The notes beneath the pieces are model-generated. The model was not told the DNA's origin, did no database searches, and worked only from the letters and a program-made list of their open reading frames with translations. 64,000 nt of DNA from Pyropia yezoensis (taxonomy: Eukaryota; Rhodophyta; Bangiophyceae; Bangiales; Bangiaceae). The DNA is taken from assembly GCA_009829735.1 (NCBI GenBank), contig CM020620.1, positions 992,001-1,056,000 on the forward strand, given 5' to 3'. The translations under genes were made by a program, and so were the position numbers. Of the stretch, positions 33,335 to 44,444 are shown piece after piece; within the stretch, counting starts at the first letter, position 1; every line of letters begins with the position of its first letter.

Positions 33335-34539
33335 GTTGGACTTCGTGGCCGCTTCGGACCCGCAGGTGGCGGCCCTTTACGCTTTGGAGCTGTCTGAATT
33401 TCAATGGCAACGTCGCGACCGTGCACTCACGCACGAGGCTCTTGATGTGGCGCTACGGGCATTTTGTGAGCGCATCGCCGAGCGGGCTGCGGGGCAGACG
33501 CGTTTAACAGACGGGCACCTGCCCATGCCGCTCCGGGCGGGCCGCAGTGGTTCGCCGTATTTGTTCGATGAGTCGGGTTATGGCGCCCCTGTGGCGGCTG
33601 CGCTGGCTCCTCCGGCGTCCTTGGACGAGCTCCGGGCGTTTGCTCCCCCTGCCGTCGCCGGATACGGTGTTCCTGTGACACAGGAGTCGCTCAAGCAACA
33701 TGTGGGCCGCGCCGCTGCGGAAGGCCTCACGATCGTTGCTACTCTTTCTGGAGAAGGCACACGGGGCGTCTCGTGCTCCTTGCTGCAGTGGGGAACAAAG
33801 CTGTTTGTCGCCGTGGCTCGGGCGGCGCCTCCATCGTGGTGCATCTGGTCGGATTACTTTGCTGCCCCGATGGTGACCGTCGACGCAAGTGACTTCTTGT
33901 GGGGTGCTGTCCCGGACACCCCGTCATCTTCCCGGTCACTGCTGCGTAATTGCCGTTGCTTCGAGCGCCTGCGAGGGAGCGAAAGGCGATTTTATCCCAG
34001 CTGTCATCCGAGCAGCAGGCGGTGACGACGGCGGTTCGGCGGTTTCCCGTATTGTATGTTCCGGCCATGGCTTCGGTGGCGCGGCGGCGTTGCTCTTGTC
34101 ACTCCAGACCGCGGCCAATTGGGTCATTCATGCCAGCAGCCTCCGCTCTGTGCGCCACTCTGAAATCACCTACGGAGCACCGTCGGTTGCGGACAGGGCG
34201 TTCTCCTCTGGAGCTCTTGCTTGGGGGCCCGCGCACACGCCTTACTACGTGGTAGTTGATCCTGTTGCGGGGCTGCCGCGCTTGTGGTGCGCGGGTCTGG
34301 CGTGTTCCAAGTCATCGGATGAGTTCGCATCGTTGCCTGCTGCGGCGCACGTTGCGTTGACAGTCAAGGGTCGAGCCACGCCGGGGACAGCTGCGGCTCC
34401 GCGTGTGGCGTCGCTGGCCGCCGCCGGCTTGGCGTTCTCCAGCCACCATCCGTTGGACTCGAATGCTTCGTGCCTCTCAAATCACTGGTCGGCAGGCTTG
34501 AAGCGGAAGCAAATGAAGGAAGACAGTAACTGGCAGTGA
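33335..34539 (+). pseudogene. Class 3 lipase-like fragment, nucleophile replaced
   Basis: Class 3 lipases are alpha/beta hydrolases that cleave acylglycerols with a Ser-Asp-His triad in GHSLGG. Here the frame from about 33335 reads LDFVAASDPQVAALYALELS onward and has no ATG; an AG precedes it, so an upstream exon or start is missing. A frame change between about 33900 and 33960 leads into RIVCSGHGFGGAAALLLSL, the nucleophile elbow, followed by ITYGAPSVADRAF and YYVVVDPVAGLPRL. The elbow is GHGFGG: the catalytic serine is glycine. It is therefore either a decayed copy or a non-catalytic relative. The frame ends at 34539 with an ordinary hydrophilic tail. Confidence 0.6.
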
Positions 34540-35174
34540 ATTTTCCGCCGGCGCTCATGGCTTGGTGAGCTCTGCACTCCGAAGAGTGCTGGTGCTTAAG
34601 AGTTCTCTTTCTTGATTTTCATGATAATGCGCTCTCGGGTGCACCCTCTGCTCCATGTTTGAAGACACTTTCGGGCGCCGCAGGCAACTTCCCAGGCACC
34701 ATCTACTGATTTGAATGAGCCCACCAATGGTCAGCGTGTCTCGCTCTAATTTTAGGAGTGCCAGTGGGTTCGTCAATCACGCCTCAGTCGGCTCTGCCCA
34801 CCAGTCTCGGGGGCCCGGGGCCTTATCCATAACGAGGAAGTCACAAGAATCTCTACTATTGGAGAAGGCATCAAATCTAGGTCAAAGAAGACTGCGGTCG
34901 ACCGCCTGCGGAGGTCAGCGCGTTCCCTCTCACATATTGTACTTGAAGGCTCGCCTCCCTCTCTGTAACGTCGCGAGCTATCACGACTTCGAGGATAGTA
35001 GCGCGTATCCCTCCTGGTCCTTACCAAGCACGCGTTACGGGCTTTCCGCTCGTCTGCGCTCCAGACGTAACATCGTGCCGCTGCCAGCGCATGTGTGACT
35101 CAAAGACCGCGCTCCCCAGGCATGGCCTCGCCCAGAATGCGGTGCTCCTGAGGGGCTGGAGCGTAAGTGGTTAA
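34540..35174. other. Spacer between converging lipase pieces
   Basis: About 635 bp with moderate GC content. Short ORFs exist on both strands, but none has a recognisable family signature. Confidence 0.4.
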
Positions 35175-35800
35175 CTAGTTTTCCACGAAGGGGTTCCCCG
35201 CGCTCCAGCCGCGCGTCACTTGCCAGTGACCCGGCCGTCCAGGGTCGCTCCGCTTCGCCTTCCTGTGCAAGCTCAGCTGCCAACTTTCGAGCTCCGCGTG
35301 GTACCTATACCAGCGTGGCCTCTCAGCTACAGCGTCCCGCCACACATAAAGCCTGCTATGGTTGACATGCCGCTGCAGCAGCTTCTGGAAGCCACTGTCC
35401 CAAAGCCGAGGGGACCCAAACGTAAAGATCTCGGACGTAAACAGAGCGCCTTGCGCTTTTGCGTAAGTCAGCCCGAGGAGCTGAGCCACAGACCCTCCGA
35501 GACTGTGGCCGCAAAAAACGACGCGACGTGCGCCGACGTGCGCGTCGGCACGCTGGGCGCGAATACGAGCTAGCACGAGAGACGCCTGCTTCGGAGAAGG
35601 GTCGAGAAAGCAGCCGTGAGTCTTGCTGGGGCCCTGATTGTAACCGACGCGTTGGACCGGCTGCCGGGCAGCCCGCAAGTTCGCCAACCACTCGTCCAAT
35701 GCCTGCATGGCCCGACAGACGATGTAGAGGGCCGTTCCGTGCCGCAACAGCGTGGCAGCCGAGAGGGCTGCGCGGCAGACACTGTTGTATAAAACTCGAT
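35175..35800 (-). pseudogene. Class 3 lipase fragment with intact GHSLGG, 5' truncated
   Basis: Minus-strand frame with the family layout: LYIVCRAMQALDEWLANLRA (the family's RGT...DW..NL segment), THGCF (HxGF), RRVVFCGHSLGGSVAQLLGL (nucleophile elbow with serine), FTFGSPRLWDSGFQKLL, and a C-terminus ending GNPFVEN. The open frame extends upstream only to a stop near 35815 and lacks the N-terminal part of the family, so this is a truncated copy or the last exon of a gene whose earlier exon I cannot find. The ATG at 35747 falls inside the domain and is not a convincing start. It converges on the lipase-like fragment at 33335-34539. Confidence 0.6.
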
Positions 35801-36064
35801 CCTCTCAGTCACGTGTCAATATCCCTCGGGGGAAAGGGACAGGTAACACAGAAAGGGGAACTACGAGAGTGGTATGCCTGTTGCCTCACGTGCCTGCTCG
35901 CAGGGCAAGCAGATACGCACGGTAGTGCACACGGGGAAGAGGAAAGCAAACGCGCAGTTGTCTTTTTCCTGAGGGCGCGGGCCAAGGGCGCCTCGCTGTC
36001 CCTCTTAACGTGCATCTAGGGGAGCCTCGGCACGTTGGCCAGGTAGCCCCCCCATAACCCCGAG

Positions 36065-36353
36065 TGGCCCCGACCCGAGTCTAACCTCGTCAGGTCGGGG
36101 GCCACTATCACTACTAATTCTATTCTCCCTCACTAATCTCACAGTCCTATTCTCTCCAATCAAGTCCCTCACAAATGTGCAAAAACCCATCAGAAGTCCC
36201 TCTCTCACGTGTGGATAGCGTAGTCCACCGCATCCCAGTGCCGGGCTTGGGCCGCGGCCGCCAACCATCACCACACGGCGGGCGTGTTCTGGCACCTGGT
36301 GCCCTCTGGTTGCAGTCCCGGGTCGGCGCCAAGTCGGGGCCAGGGATGCTACA
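36065..36353 (-). repeat. ~288-bp repeat R, right copy (possible solo LTR)
   Basis: Second direct copy of repeat R, with TGTAGCATCCCTGG at its minus-strand start and GGGGCCA at its end. The edge hairpin is cleaner here (AGTGGCCCCGACC with GGTCGGGGGCCACT). No clean target duplication is seen for either copy alone or for the pair. Confidence 0.7.
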
Positions 36354-38934
36354 GACTCCACCAATCGTAAACGGAGGCACAGCCCAGTGCGGGCTGTGCG
36401 CCTCCAAGATGTCTTGGAGGTGCTGCACGCAACGCGCTTCCCCTGTCGCCGCGGCAGCAGCAGCGGAGGTAGGGGTCGTGGACGTCGGTGGCATCTCATG
36501 AACTGCCCTCTTGGCCAGGAAAGACGCCAACAGCTTGTATTTCGGATACTCACCGAGGCAGTCGTTGACAGCAGAGAATCCTTGTCGACCTCCTAGGGGC
36601 ACACTTGCCGTTCTGATGACCGCGTCAAAGAGCGCGGAGAGTCACGGGTCCACACCCTCAGTCACCAACGTTGGGGCGGTTGCGAGCTCTGCCAACGATT
36701 GCAGCCCAGACGCCATGCGCTGCATGCACGTCTCAACGTCGGGCCACGCATCTGGACCCACCATGATGGGTACTCCGCCTTGACTGAAGGAGGGCCACGC
36801 AAAAGTGAGAAGATCCACGTAGATGGTGCAACAGGAGAGCGTCGCCAGACAAGTGAAGTAGCCCAGGGGTGGGGAGCCAGAGGGGAGAGGCGCACCGGTG
36901 TCAGGGCACGGCGGGGGCAGCGCGTCACGGGCAACAGGCGCCGCAGCGGCACCGAAACTTCGTCGGTCACACGTCACTGACCGGTGCGGCGGAGAGACAA
37001 GAACCAGCAACACCACAAAGAGCGGGGGCGACTATCAAAACGGAGGCGCGGACCGGGTGCGCCGCAGGCAGCTGCCGCTCGCTCGACACCGCTGCCGTTA
37101 GGAAGAAAGCGACCTTGGGGAAGCCCACCACGGCGCTGAAAGTCGCTGCAAGCGCGGCATCCACCGCGACTTGCGTGGGATTGGGTCTTAGAATGTCCCC
37201 ACCAGGACTGGCGCCGCCGTCATCGTTGTCGCCGCAGTGCCGCCGCAGTAGCGGCGACCGCTGTCTCACATGACCAGTCACTGGGTGACAACAGCCGGAG
37301 CCAATCCCAGGAAACTTGATAAACCCTGTAGTAGCAACTGAAAACGCGTTCGCGAAAAAACACCCTGGACTATTGATCAGTCTCGGTGGGGCATGTGATT
37401 TGTGTGGCCTGCTCGAATTTTCTCGCTCGTGTCAAGGCGTCTTGCTTCTCGAGGCGCGTCGCATGGCGCTGGCGGCTCGTTGGCACCCACGCTTTGTTGA
37501 GAGGGCGTCTCTTGTGCAGCCTGGGCTTCACGGGCTCCGTCGTCTCCTCATTTGCCGACGAAGATCAATCTGATTGCTCTAAGAGGCAATTCTGTCACCC
37601 CATTGGCTCAAGAGCGAGGTGTCACGTCTTTTTCTTCCGTAGGGCCACAGGAAGTTGAAGAATGTACACGTGTTCACCTGCTCCCGTTGTCGTGCCGTGT
37701 GGGGTGACAATAGAAAAGAATTGAAAAGAATGTACAGAGAAAAGTCAACTGTTCCTGAAAGAACGGCTGCCGGAACGAAACACAACAACTTGGTGAAGTG
37801 CCACTCACTCCACCTCATCCCCTCGCACAGCGCCCAAAGGCACCCACGCTCGCCCGGTGCACCCCCCAAACGCTCACTCCCCGTCACACCCGCGGTAGGT
37901 TAGGTCAAAAAGGAGTGGGCCCGGCGCAGGGGGCGTCTGTTCTCGTCTCGGGGGGGTTTGGTCCCCCCATGTATGCGACTCAACCACCGGTGGCAGGGGC
38001 ACGGTCCTCTGAGTCTTGGAGCAATTTAGACTCTCAGAGTACGCCCGAGGACGCCTCACAAGGGCATCCCGGAGATGCCTGGGAATGCCTGAGGCGACAG
38101 CGACAGGAATGGGTTCAATCTTGAGGCAAGGGCTGTCGCCTTCAGACCCTGGCGGGGGGGGGGTTAAAGGGGGAGGGGCCGCGGCGACGGGAGCCCGACG
38201 GGGCAGCAACAGCCTCGGGCGGCATAGAAATAACATAAACACGAGAAAAAACCAGGTGTCAGACCCCATGCCTCTGCGGAGGGGGGGAAGGAGTGGAAAT
38301 GTTGCGCAACGGGTGGGGTAGACGCACAACAGGGGGACACACTAAAGCGCAAGATCCGGGTGGCCGCGTCACCGGGGCCGCGCGAACGGTCCCTCACGGC
38401 CTCTGTGGCGTGGGCTGAAAATGTGGGTCATGAAAACCCCCAATTTTCTTCTCAGCCACTCACAGGGCTGCAAGTTTCTTGCAAAAGGCTGGAGTAAAGA
38501 AACCCAGGCTGCACAACACAACTAAGCGTGGGGGGGGGGGGCATTGCTGTCAAGACATAGGAACGCGTGGCTGCCGCCGCTGCTCTCGCCGCCCGGGAGA
38601 GTCCCGCCTGGCCGGTGTCAAGAGGGGTGGGCCCGGGCGGGGGGGCGGGCGAGCCATCTGCCGCACCCGCCGCACGGGCGCCGCCACAGTGGCACGGACG
38701 GCCAAGGGGGCGCTGCAAGCCGCCGTGGGCGTGGCCGTCGGTGGCGGTCTCCACCCCCCTCCCCCCCCCGCGACGTTGCTGCTGTCCACTTCGCTGCCCG
38801 CCCCTTCGGTTCGGCCGCCACCCCCGTGCGCCCTTCCGCTGCCGGCCGTGGTCACCGTGTCGGAGACGACCGTCCTCCGAGACGCCGCCAACGGGCGCTG
38901 CGGCGGCGAGGGCAGCGGGAAGGCGGCCGCCGCC
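36354..38934. other. Unassigned region with possible gene remnants
   Basis: Minus-strand pieces near 36380-36602 (FSAVNDCLGEYPKYKLLASF) and 36642-37016 (PDAWPDVETCMQRMASGL) look protein-like but belong to no family I recognise and do not join convincingly. Homopolymer G tracts lie near 38153-38163 and 38531-38541. From 37300 to 38934 I see no gene I can support. Confidence 0.35.
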
Positions 38935-39157
38935 GGCCGAGCGACCGAGCGGAGGCCGAAAGGCCGATCGCTACGAGCATGGCACAAAACACAAAGGATC
39001 ACTCCAAAGCAAGGACAGATGTACGTTACAAAACAAATGGACTCCCCCAAAGGGCGAGCCACCAGGGATCCCAGACGAGTAAGATTGAGGCCGCCAGTCA
39101 GAGGGGCTACGAGCCTGTAAATACCGGAATTCGGTATGAACGGCGGATATGATACAG
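38935..39157 (-). repeat. Truncated LTR (family B)
   Basis: About 220 bp matching the right-hand part of 60441-60836. Shared blocks include GAGCGACCGAGCGGAGGCCG, GCCGATCGCTACGAGCAT and AAATACCGGAATTCGGTA. Its right edge is interrupted by the solo LTR that follows. Confidence 0.75.
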
Positions 39158-39520
39158 GGTAGCACAATAGGTATCCACTGCACGTCCACTCTCAGGGAAC
39201 ACTCACCAAGGGGGATCGGCGCCAACGTCACCGGGAGGCCAAGGTTGCTGTCCTTGGAGCGCAAGCCACGGGACCAAGATGGAAGCCCAAATGGGAGGGG
39301 TTTGTTGTTTTACCATGGCCGGCGGTGGATTCGCAGCCGGCCCCCTCGTTGTAAGCCCTCGGAGACACTAATAACTACCCTCCACCCCAAGATGCAAGTC
39401 CCTCTGGTCATACGTATCTTATAGATACCGTGACCAGTACGGACTCCCACATTGAAAGTTAAGGGTTAGAAGTAGCCCCCCTAATATTAGGGTCACAATA
39501 CGGCCAACCATATTGCTACC
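39158..39520 (-). repeat. Solo LTR (family C) with TACAG target duplication
   Basis: 363 bp, matching 58463-58824 in reverse orientation. Shared blocks include CACTCTCAGGGAACACTCACC, CTTGGAGCGCAAGCCACGGG and CATGGCCGGCGGTGGATTCG on this strand. It is flanked by TACAG at 39153-39157 and at 39521-39525, a five-base duplication of the usual LTR-element size. No internal region is present, so it arose by recombination between the LTRs of a former element. Confidence 0.88.
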
Positions 39521-39525
39521 TACAG

Positions 39526-41480
39526 GCAATCAACGGTACATTCAGTTCTTGTTCCCTCGCGCTTTTGTCCTTTTTACCTTTGCCTCGTACCGTGGCGGGC
39601 GAGTGGATCACCAAGGGTTCTTACCTGCTCCCCTCTGTGCTCGGACCTGTGGTCTCCGTATGTGTGCTTGCAGTTCGTGGTTCCCAGAATCTGGGTCCCA
39701 TCACGCTACTCAAGCTGTATTCGCTGTTCGGCCGACGCCGCCCACTTGTCCCTGTCCACGCCCCCATGCTGCCGCCGCTGACGCCTGGCCCTCGGCTGAC
39801 CACAGCCTACGCGCCGCGGCCGCCGCGGCCGCCGCCACCAGTTCCGCAAGCTGGTCGCTTACGGCCCGCGGCTGCCTCCGCTGCTGCCGCCGCTACCGCC
39901 GCCGCTGCCGAAGCCTTCGCTGACATTGCCACCGCCGCCGCCGCAACCGACTTCCCACTGGCCGCCGGCCACCGCCGCCGCCGCAGCCGCCGCAACCGCC
40001 GCCGGTATCGAGGCGGCCGCGGCGGCCATCGATTCCGCTGGGTGGCACCGGCCCGCATTAGGCCGCGGCCGCGACCGCCGGCTGTTCGCTGCGGCCCCGC
40101 AGCCGCTGCCACTGCTGTTGCCACCGCCGCCGTGTCTGCCAGCTGACTGCTGCTCTTCGAGGGCCGCGGCCGCCACTGTTCCACCCGTCACCGCTGTCAG
40201 CTTGCTACCGCCTCCCTGCCACCGCCGCCGCCATTGCCATCTGGTCGCCGCGCCGCCGCCACCATATCTTCCGTTGCGGCCACCGGCTGGTCGTCGCCGT
40301 AGGGCACTGCCGCCACTGCATGGCCTCCCTAACCCATTAAAGAGTTAAATAGAATGAAAGCGCACGCCTTCCGACGTCGTGGTGGTCTTTTGTACGCAAA
40401 GCTGCTGTCAAGCTCATCACTGTTGGGCTAATATGAGTATTAGTTGAGCAGCAGCGAGCGTCTCAGCATATCCGCTGACAGCCAGCGGGATTTGTCACAA
40501 GCGTAATCGCCGCCTTTGGCGCCGGCGGGCGTATTCCGCAAGCGTTTACGCGGGGCGAAAAAGTGGCCCGCCGGTGGGCGGCCGGCGGTGGTCGCCACCC
40601 GCTCCGTCTAGCTCCCTTCGCTTTCTTGGCTGTTTGTGAAGGCGGGAGAAAACACGAGGATCTGCCGTGCGAGTTCCACCAAATGCGCGCATACAGTTGC
40701 CTACTCCTCGTACCCATCACCCTTCGCCAGAGCTGGTCAGAACGACCGATGTGAGATGCAATATTCGTATATTTGAGATCTTAGATCAGAACACATATAC
40801 AGACATTGATTTAGACCCGCGTTGTGCCGCGCATACTGTCTAGAGTCCTGGCTAAACGGATTCGGGAATGTACAATCTTGAACCCACCTGTGAGATTTTG
40901 ATTGAATTCTAGATCAAACGTGGATAATGCACTGCTGGAAGGAGGTCTGCCACAGACGGGCAACGGCAATCGCAGCTGACCTGCACTGATCCGTGCTGTC
41001 TACGCTCTGCATGTAATGTGCTTATGGGGCGGGCGACGCATCTCATAGGGAGGAAGTTGGGGATGGCATTAGTTGAGATGAGCGGCTCTGAAATCGCGCG
41101 CGAGCAGTTCGTGTGGCCGGGACGGCCGCTCGCCACGCAACATCGAACGGAGCTAGGAAGCGAAAGGCACTAAATTGGTGGAAAATTTTAGAGGCCCTCA
41201 CGACGCCGCGCCGGAAGATGTGGCAGGGTCCAGCCTTCGCGAAGGCCACGCGCTCGTCCCGCATACACAACACCTTCTCCCGCGCACGTTAGAGTTCCTG
41301 TCCTAATTCCCGGATAGATCCAGAAGTTGTCAAAGACCTATTCGTGGATAAAATACTGGACCTTTTCAGTGATCACTAAGAGTTATCTGCGACGCAGTTT
41401 CAGAGAATGAGATGTGAATACTCCTCATGGGAAAGCATAGCAATATATCCCGTGTGTTTAACCAGACATCTCCTCGCCTG
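39526..41480. other. Region without a supported gene
   Basis: 39560-40350 is a GCC/CCG-rich stretch open in several frames. The first 160 bp encode a mildly protein-like run (GEWITKGSYLLPSVLG) but no family is recognised. From 40350 the DNA becomes markedly richer in A and T, up to the Ty3/gypsy relic, and holds only short ORFs. Confidence 0.4.
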
Positions 41481-43560
41481 TTATCTTCTTGACCTCACAG
41501 CGGTAGCATCAGAAGACATCGTCCACTAGGATTATGAAGACCGCGGGGGCGTTCGTTAGCCCAACCGGTAGCACGGTAAACTCGTAGAACCCGCATTTCG
41601 TTCGGAACGCCGTCAGTGGGATAGCATGAGGGTCAAGCCGGATCTGGTAGTAGCCTGATCGGAGGTCGATTTTTGTGAAGTACTTCGCCTTTCGCAGTTG
41701 TTGCAAGATGTCGTCAACTCGTGTTAAGGGATATGCTTTCTTGATAGTGGCCTTGTTCAATGCTCGATAATCGATGCACATTCCCCAGGCACCGTCCGTT
41801 TGCGCCGCAAAGAGGACAGAGGAGCCCCACGGTGAGGCGCTTGCGTGGATAAGTCCCTTTCTTATAATGGTTGCAAGTTGTGTCCTGAGTTAATCGAGTT
41901 CTCACTCAGATAGGCGATAAATGCCACAGCGACCTGGTTGAGCGTCCTTCGTAATCTTGACGCTATACTTGTGATTGCGTTCAGCAGGAAATCTATTCAA
42001 AAGCTCTTCCAGGAAGACGTCGGCGTAGTCCTTGAGAATCTCTTGGACGTCACTCTTGTCTTCAGCTGTTTCCATTTGATGGCGTTGATGTCAATGGCGC
42101 TGCAAGGATCTTCGGAACGCAGGTAGACCGCAAAGATAGGGCATTTTCGATAAAGTCCCTGGCGAGGCTTTGCCTACTAATCAGGCCATGGGGCTTCTTG
42201 AGGGAGGCAGTGATCAAGATGTTTTTGTGGTTAAACTCCAAGGAGATCTTGTTCTTCTTCTTGTTGATTTTGGCGTTCTTGTCGTCACACCATTTCTTTC
42301 CGAGGATGATGTCGTACGCACTTAGGTTGCATACAAAAAATCGGAGAAGTTCTTTGCACGCGCCGATGTCCATCTCTAAGGGTTCAATGGGTTCCGCGAA
42401 GACGCAGGAGCAGCCATCGGGCAGGTTAGCCGCGAAGTTCGTCTCTTTCGTTGTCACATTCAGGGTATTCACGAGGCGCCTTAATACGACGCTAATGGGA
42501 GGTCCATCGTCAAAAAGCACCTTAACAAGATCTCCATTGACAGAGGCAGTAGAAAGCTGCAGCCCACGACGCGGGCCTTCAAATGGTGACGACATGTTTT
42601 CAGGAACCGAATGGAGCATCTGGCACCGGTTTTGATGACGGTTGCTGCTTCAGTTCCGCTGGCCTTTCCGGCAGTCTTTGGCCATGTAGCCCTCTTCACG
42701 GCAGCGAAGGCAGAGACCATCAGGCATGCAGCGCTAATGCGCTTCAGGCGTGAGTTTCTCGATTTTGATGTTGGTGCTATCCACGGAAACGACACCCGTC
42801 GTGGACGGCTTCGCAGATGTGCCGCCGAGGTGCGTCGAGCCACCAGCCTTGGCAGCCTCTACGCGCAAAGCGTCAGGCATCAGAGATTCGAGATCTTAGT
42901 AGGTCTCGAGACAAAGAGCCTGGCAGGTGTCCCGCTTCGAGCCTCGGGTGTAACGGTCAATCTTCTCGGCTTCCGTGCTTTCAGAAATGTCCAAGAGCAC
43001 GCTCAGAAGCGTCCTGTTGAACGTTCCGACGCCTTTCATCTGGCGCCACGAGTCCAGCTTGTCTCGTGCCGCTTGTGTTTTGTTCAGTTGACGGAAGAGT
43101 CGGATTAGAGCAGAAAGGAAGGCTTCCCAGTTCGGGACTGTAGAAGTCTGACTGTAGACCTTCCACCAGTCGAACGCTTCACAGTCGAGGAAGGTGCAAG
43201 CGATACTGGACGCATCGTCGGGGTCACTCAGTCGCACATCGACATTCATATGCGAGCACCACGCTTCAACCGTCACAGGTTTACCATAGAGAGCCACGGG
43301 TTTGTTCGGCCTCGCGAATTTCATTTCACTAGTAGTAGCCCTGGCCTTGGCTTCGGACAGCTGCTGCTTAGCGTCCACTCATTTCATCTCGTGAGCCTCG
43401 AGTCGCTCGCTCACTTGCGTGACGAATGATGTCGGCTGGGTCCAGGCTTCCATGGTCGGTGTGTTCAAACTTGGGCACGGATTGGCCGTGTTGACACCCC
43501 CCGGGATTGGTGTATCCATGGTGTCTTGGCTTCAAGGCCCTCACCGCCGCTCCGCCGGTA
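41480..43560 (-). mobile_element. Decayed Ty3/gypsy element (fossil)
   Basis: Minus strand, parts in order: gag N-terminus near 43500 (MEAWTQPTSFVTQVSERLE), gag (FDWWKVYSQTSTVPNWEAFL, about 42900-43380), CCHC knuckle near 42700 (CLRCREEGYMAKDC), protease-like region (about 42060-42620, NLSAYDIILGKKWCDD), and RT (about 41500-41820, [36 protein letters not shown]). No LTRs were found and RNase H and integrase are absent. Many breaks; clearly older than the chromovirus. Its base composition is lower in GC than the surroundings, and it is not the same family as the 23493 element. Confidence 0.85.
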
Positions 43561-44444
43561 GGAACATGTACGCGTTGCGACAACCAGCCGGCTGTGCGGA
43601 GGTCGGGGCACCGCCGACCAGCAAGCTACACGCGCGGCGCATCCCTCCACGGGTCTCACCTCGCATCCACCGATACTAACGCCAGTCTTGCCATGCTGCG
43701 GTCCGTGCAGAAACCCCTCCTCCATACCTCTCTCCCCACTGCCGCACGCGCCCACGAAAGCTGACTACCGCAAACGGCGTGCCCGTCATCGGACGTTCCG
43801 CACCCGTCCCACGCCCCCCCCACTTACGTACCTGTCTCCATGCCCATCCACCACTCCGGGCACTGTACCTCTGCGGAGGTATCCTTCGCATGACCACAGC
43901 AGCGTCCACCGTACCGACAGGTGAACAAACTCCCGTAGCCGAAAGCAGCGGCGGAGCGTTAGCGGCAGAGGGTGCACCAACTGCCTGAACAACGATGGGG
44001 CTGCAGCGTTGGCAGCTGCTCCAGCCGCCTCCCGTGCCACCTCCGTCACCTCGGCCGCCGACGCCCCATCAAGAAAGAACCGCCCACCCTTCCACACGGC
44101 CCTCACCGCGGCCGCCGCCAGAACCCCTCTCTTGTCCCCGCGCACCCCCCTTTTCCCTTCTTCCCAGCACATCTCTTGCATCAAGGTCCTCGGCCGTCTT
44201 CACTCCCCTCGCCCTCCTCACTTACCCCTCCGTTCCCGCATCCCTCCTCGTCCCCGTCCTTGTCGTCGTGCCTGACCGTGCACCCCTCGCTGTCCCAAGC
44301 TCCCTCGCCGTCCACACCCCACGCTCCTCGAGCCAACGAGCCGTGTGCCCCACGACCAAGTTGGAAGTTGGGAGGGGAAGCCGCCTGCGCCAACCGCCGG
44401 AGGTCACCCCGTGACCGTGGGGTCACGCGTGCCGTGACTCCCGC
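43561..44444. other. Region without a supported gene
   Basis: GC-rich. A minus-strand frame near 43790-44180 (AREAAGAAANAAAPSLFRQL) is mildly protein-like, but nothing identifies it. Confidence 0.35.
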
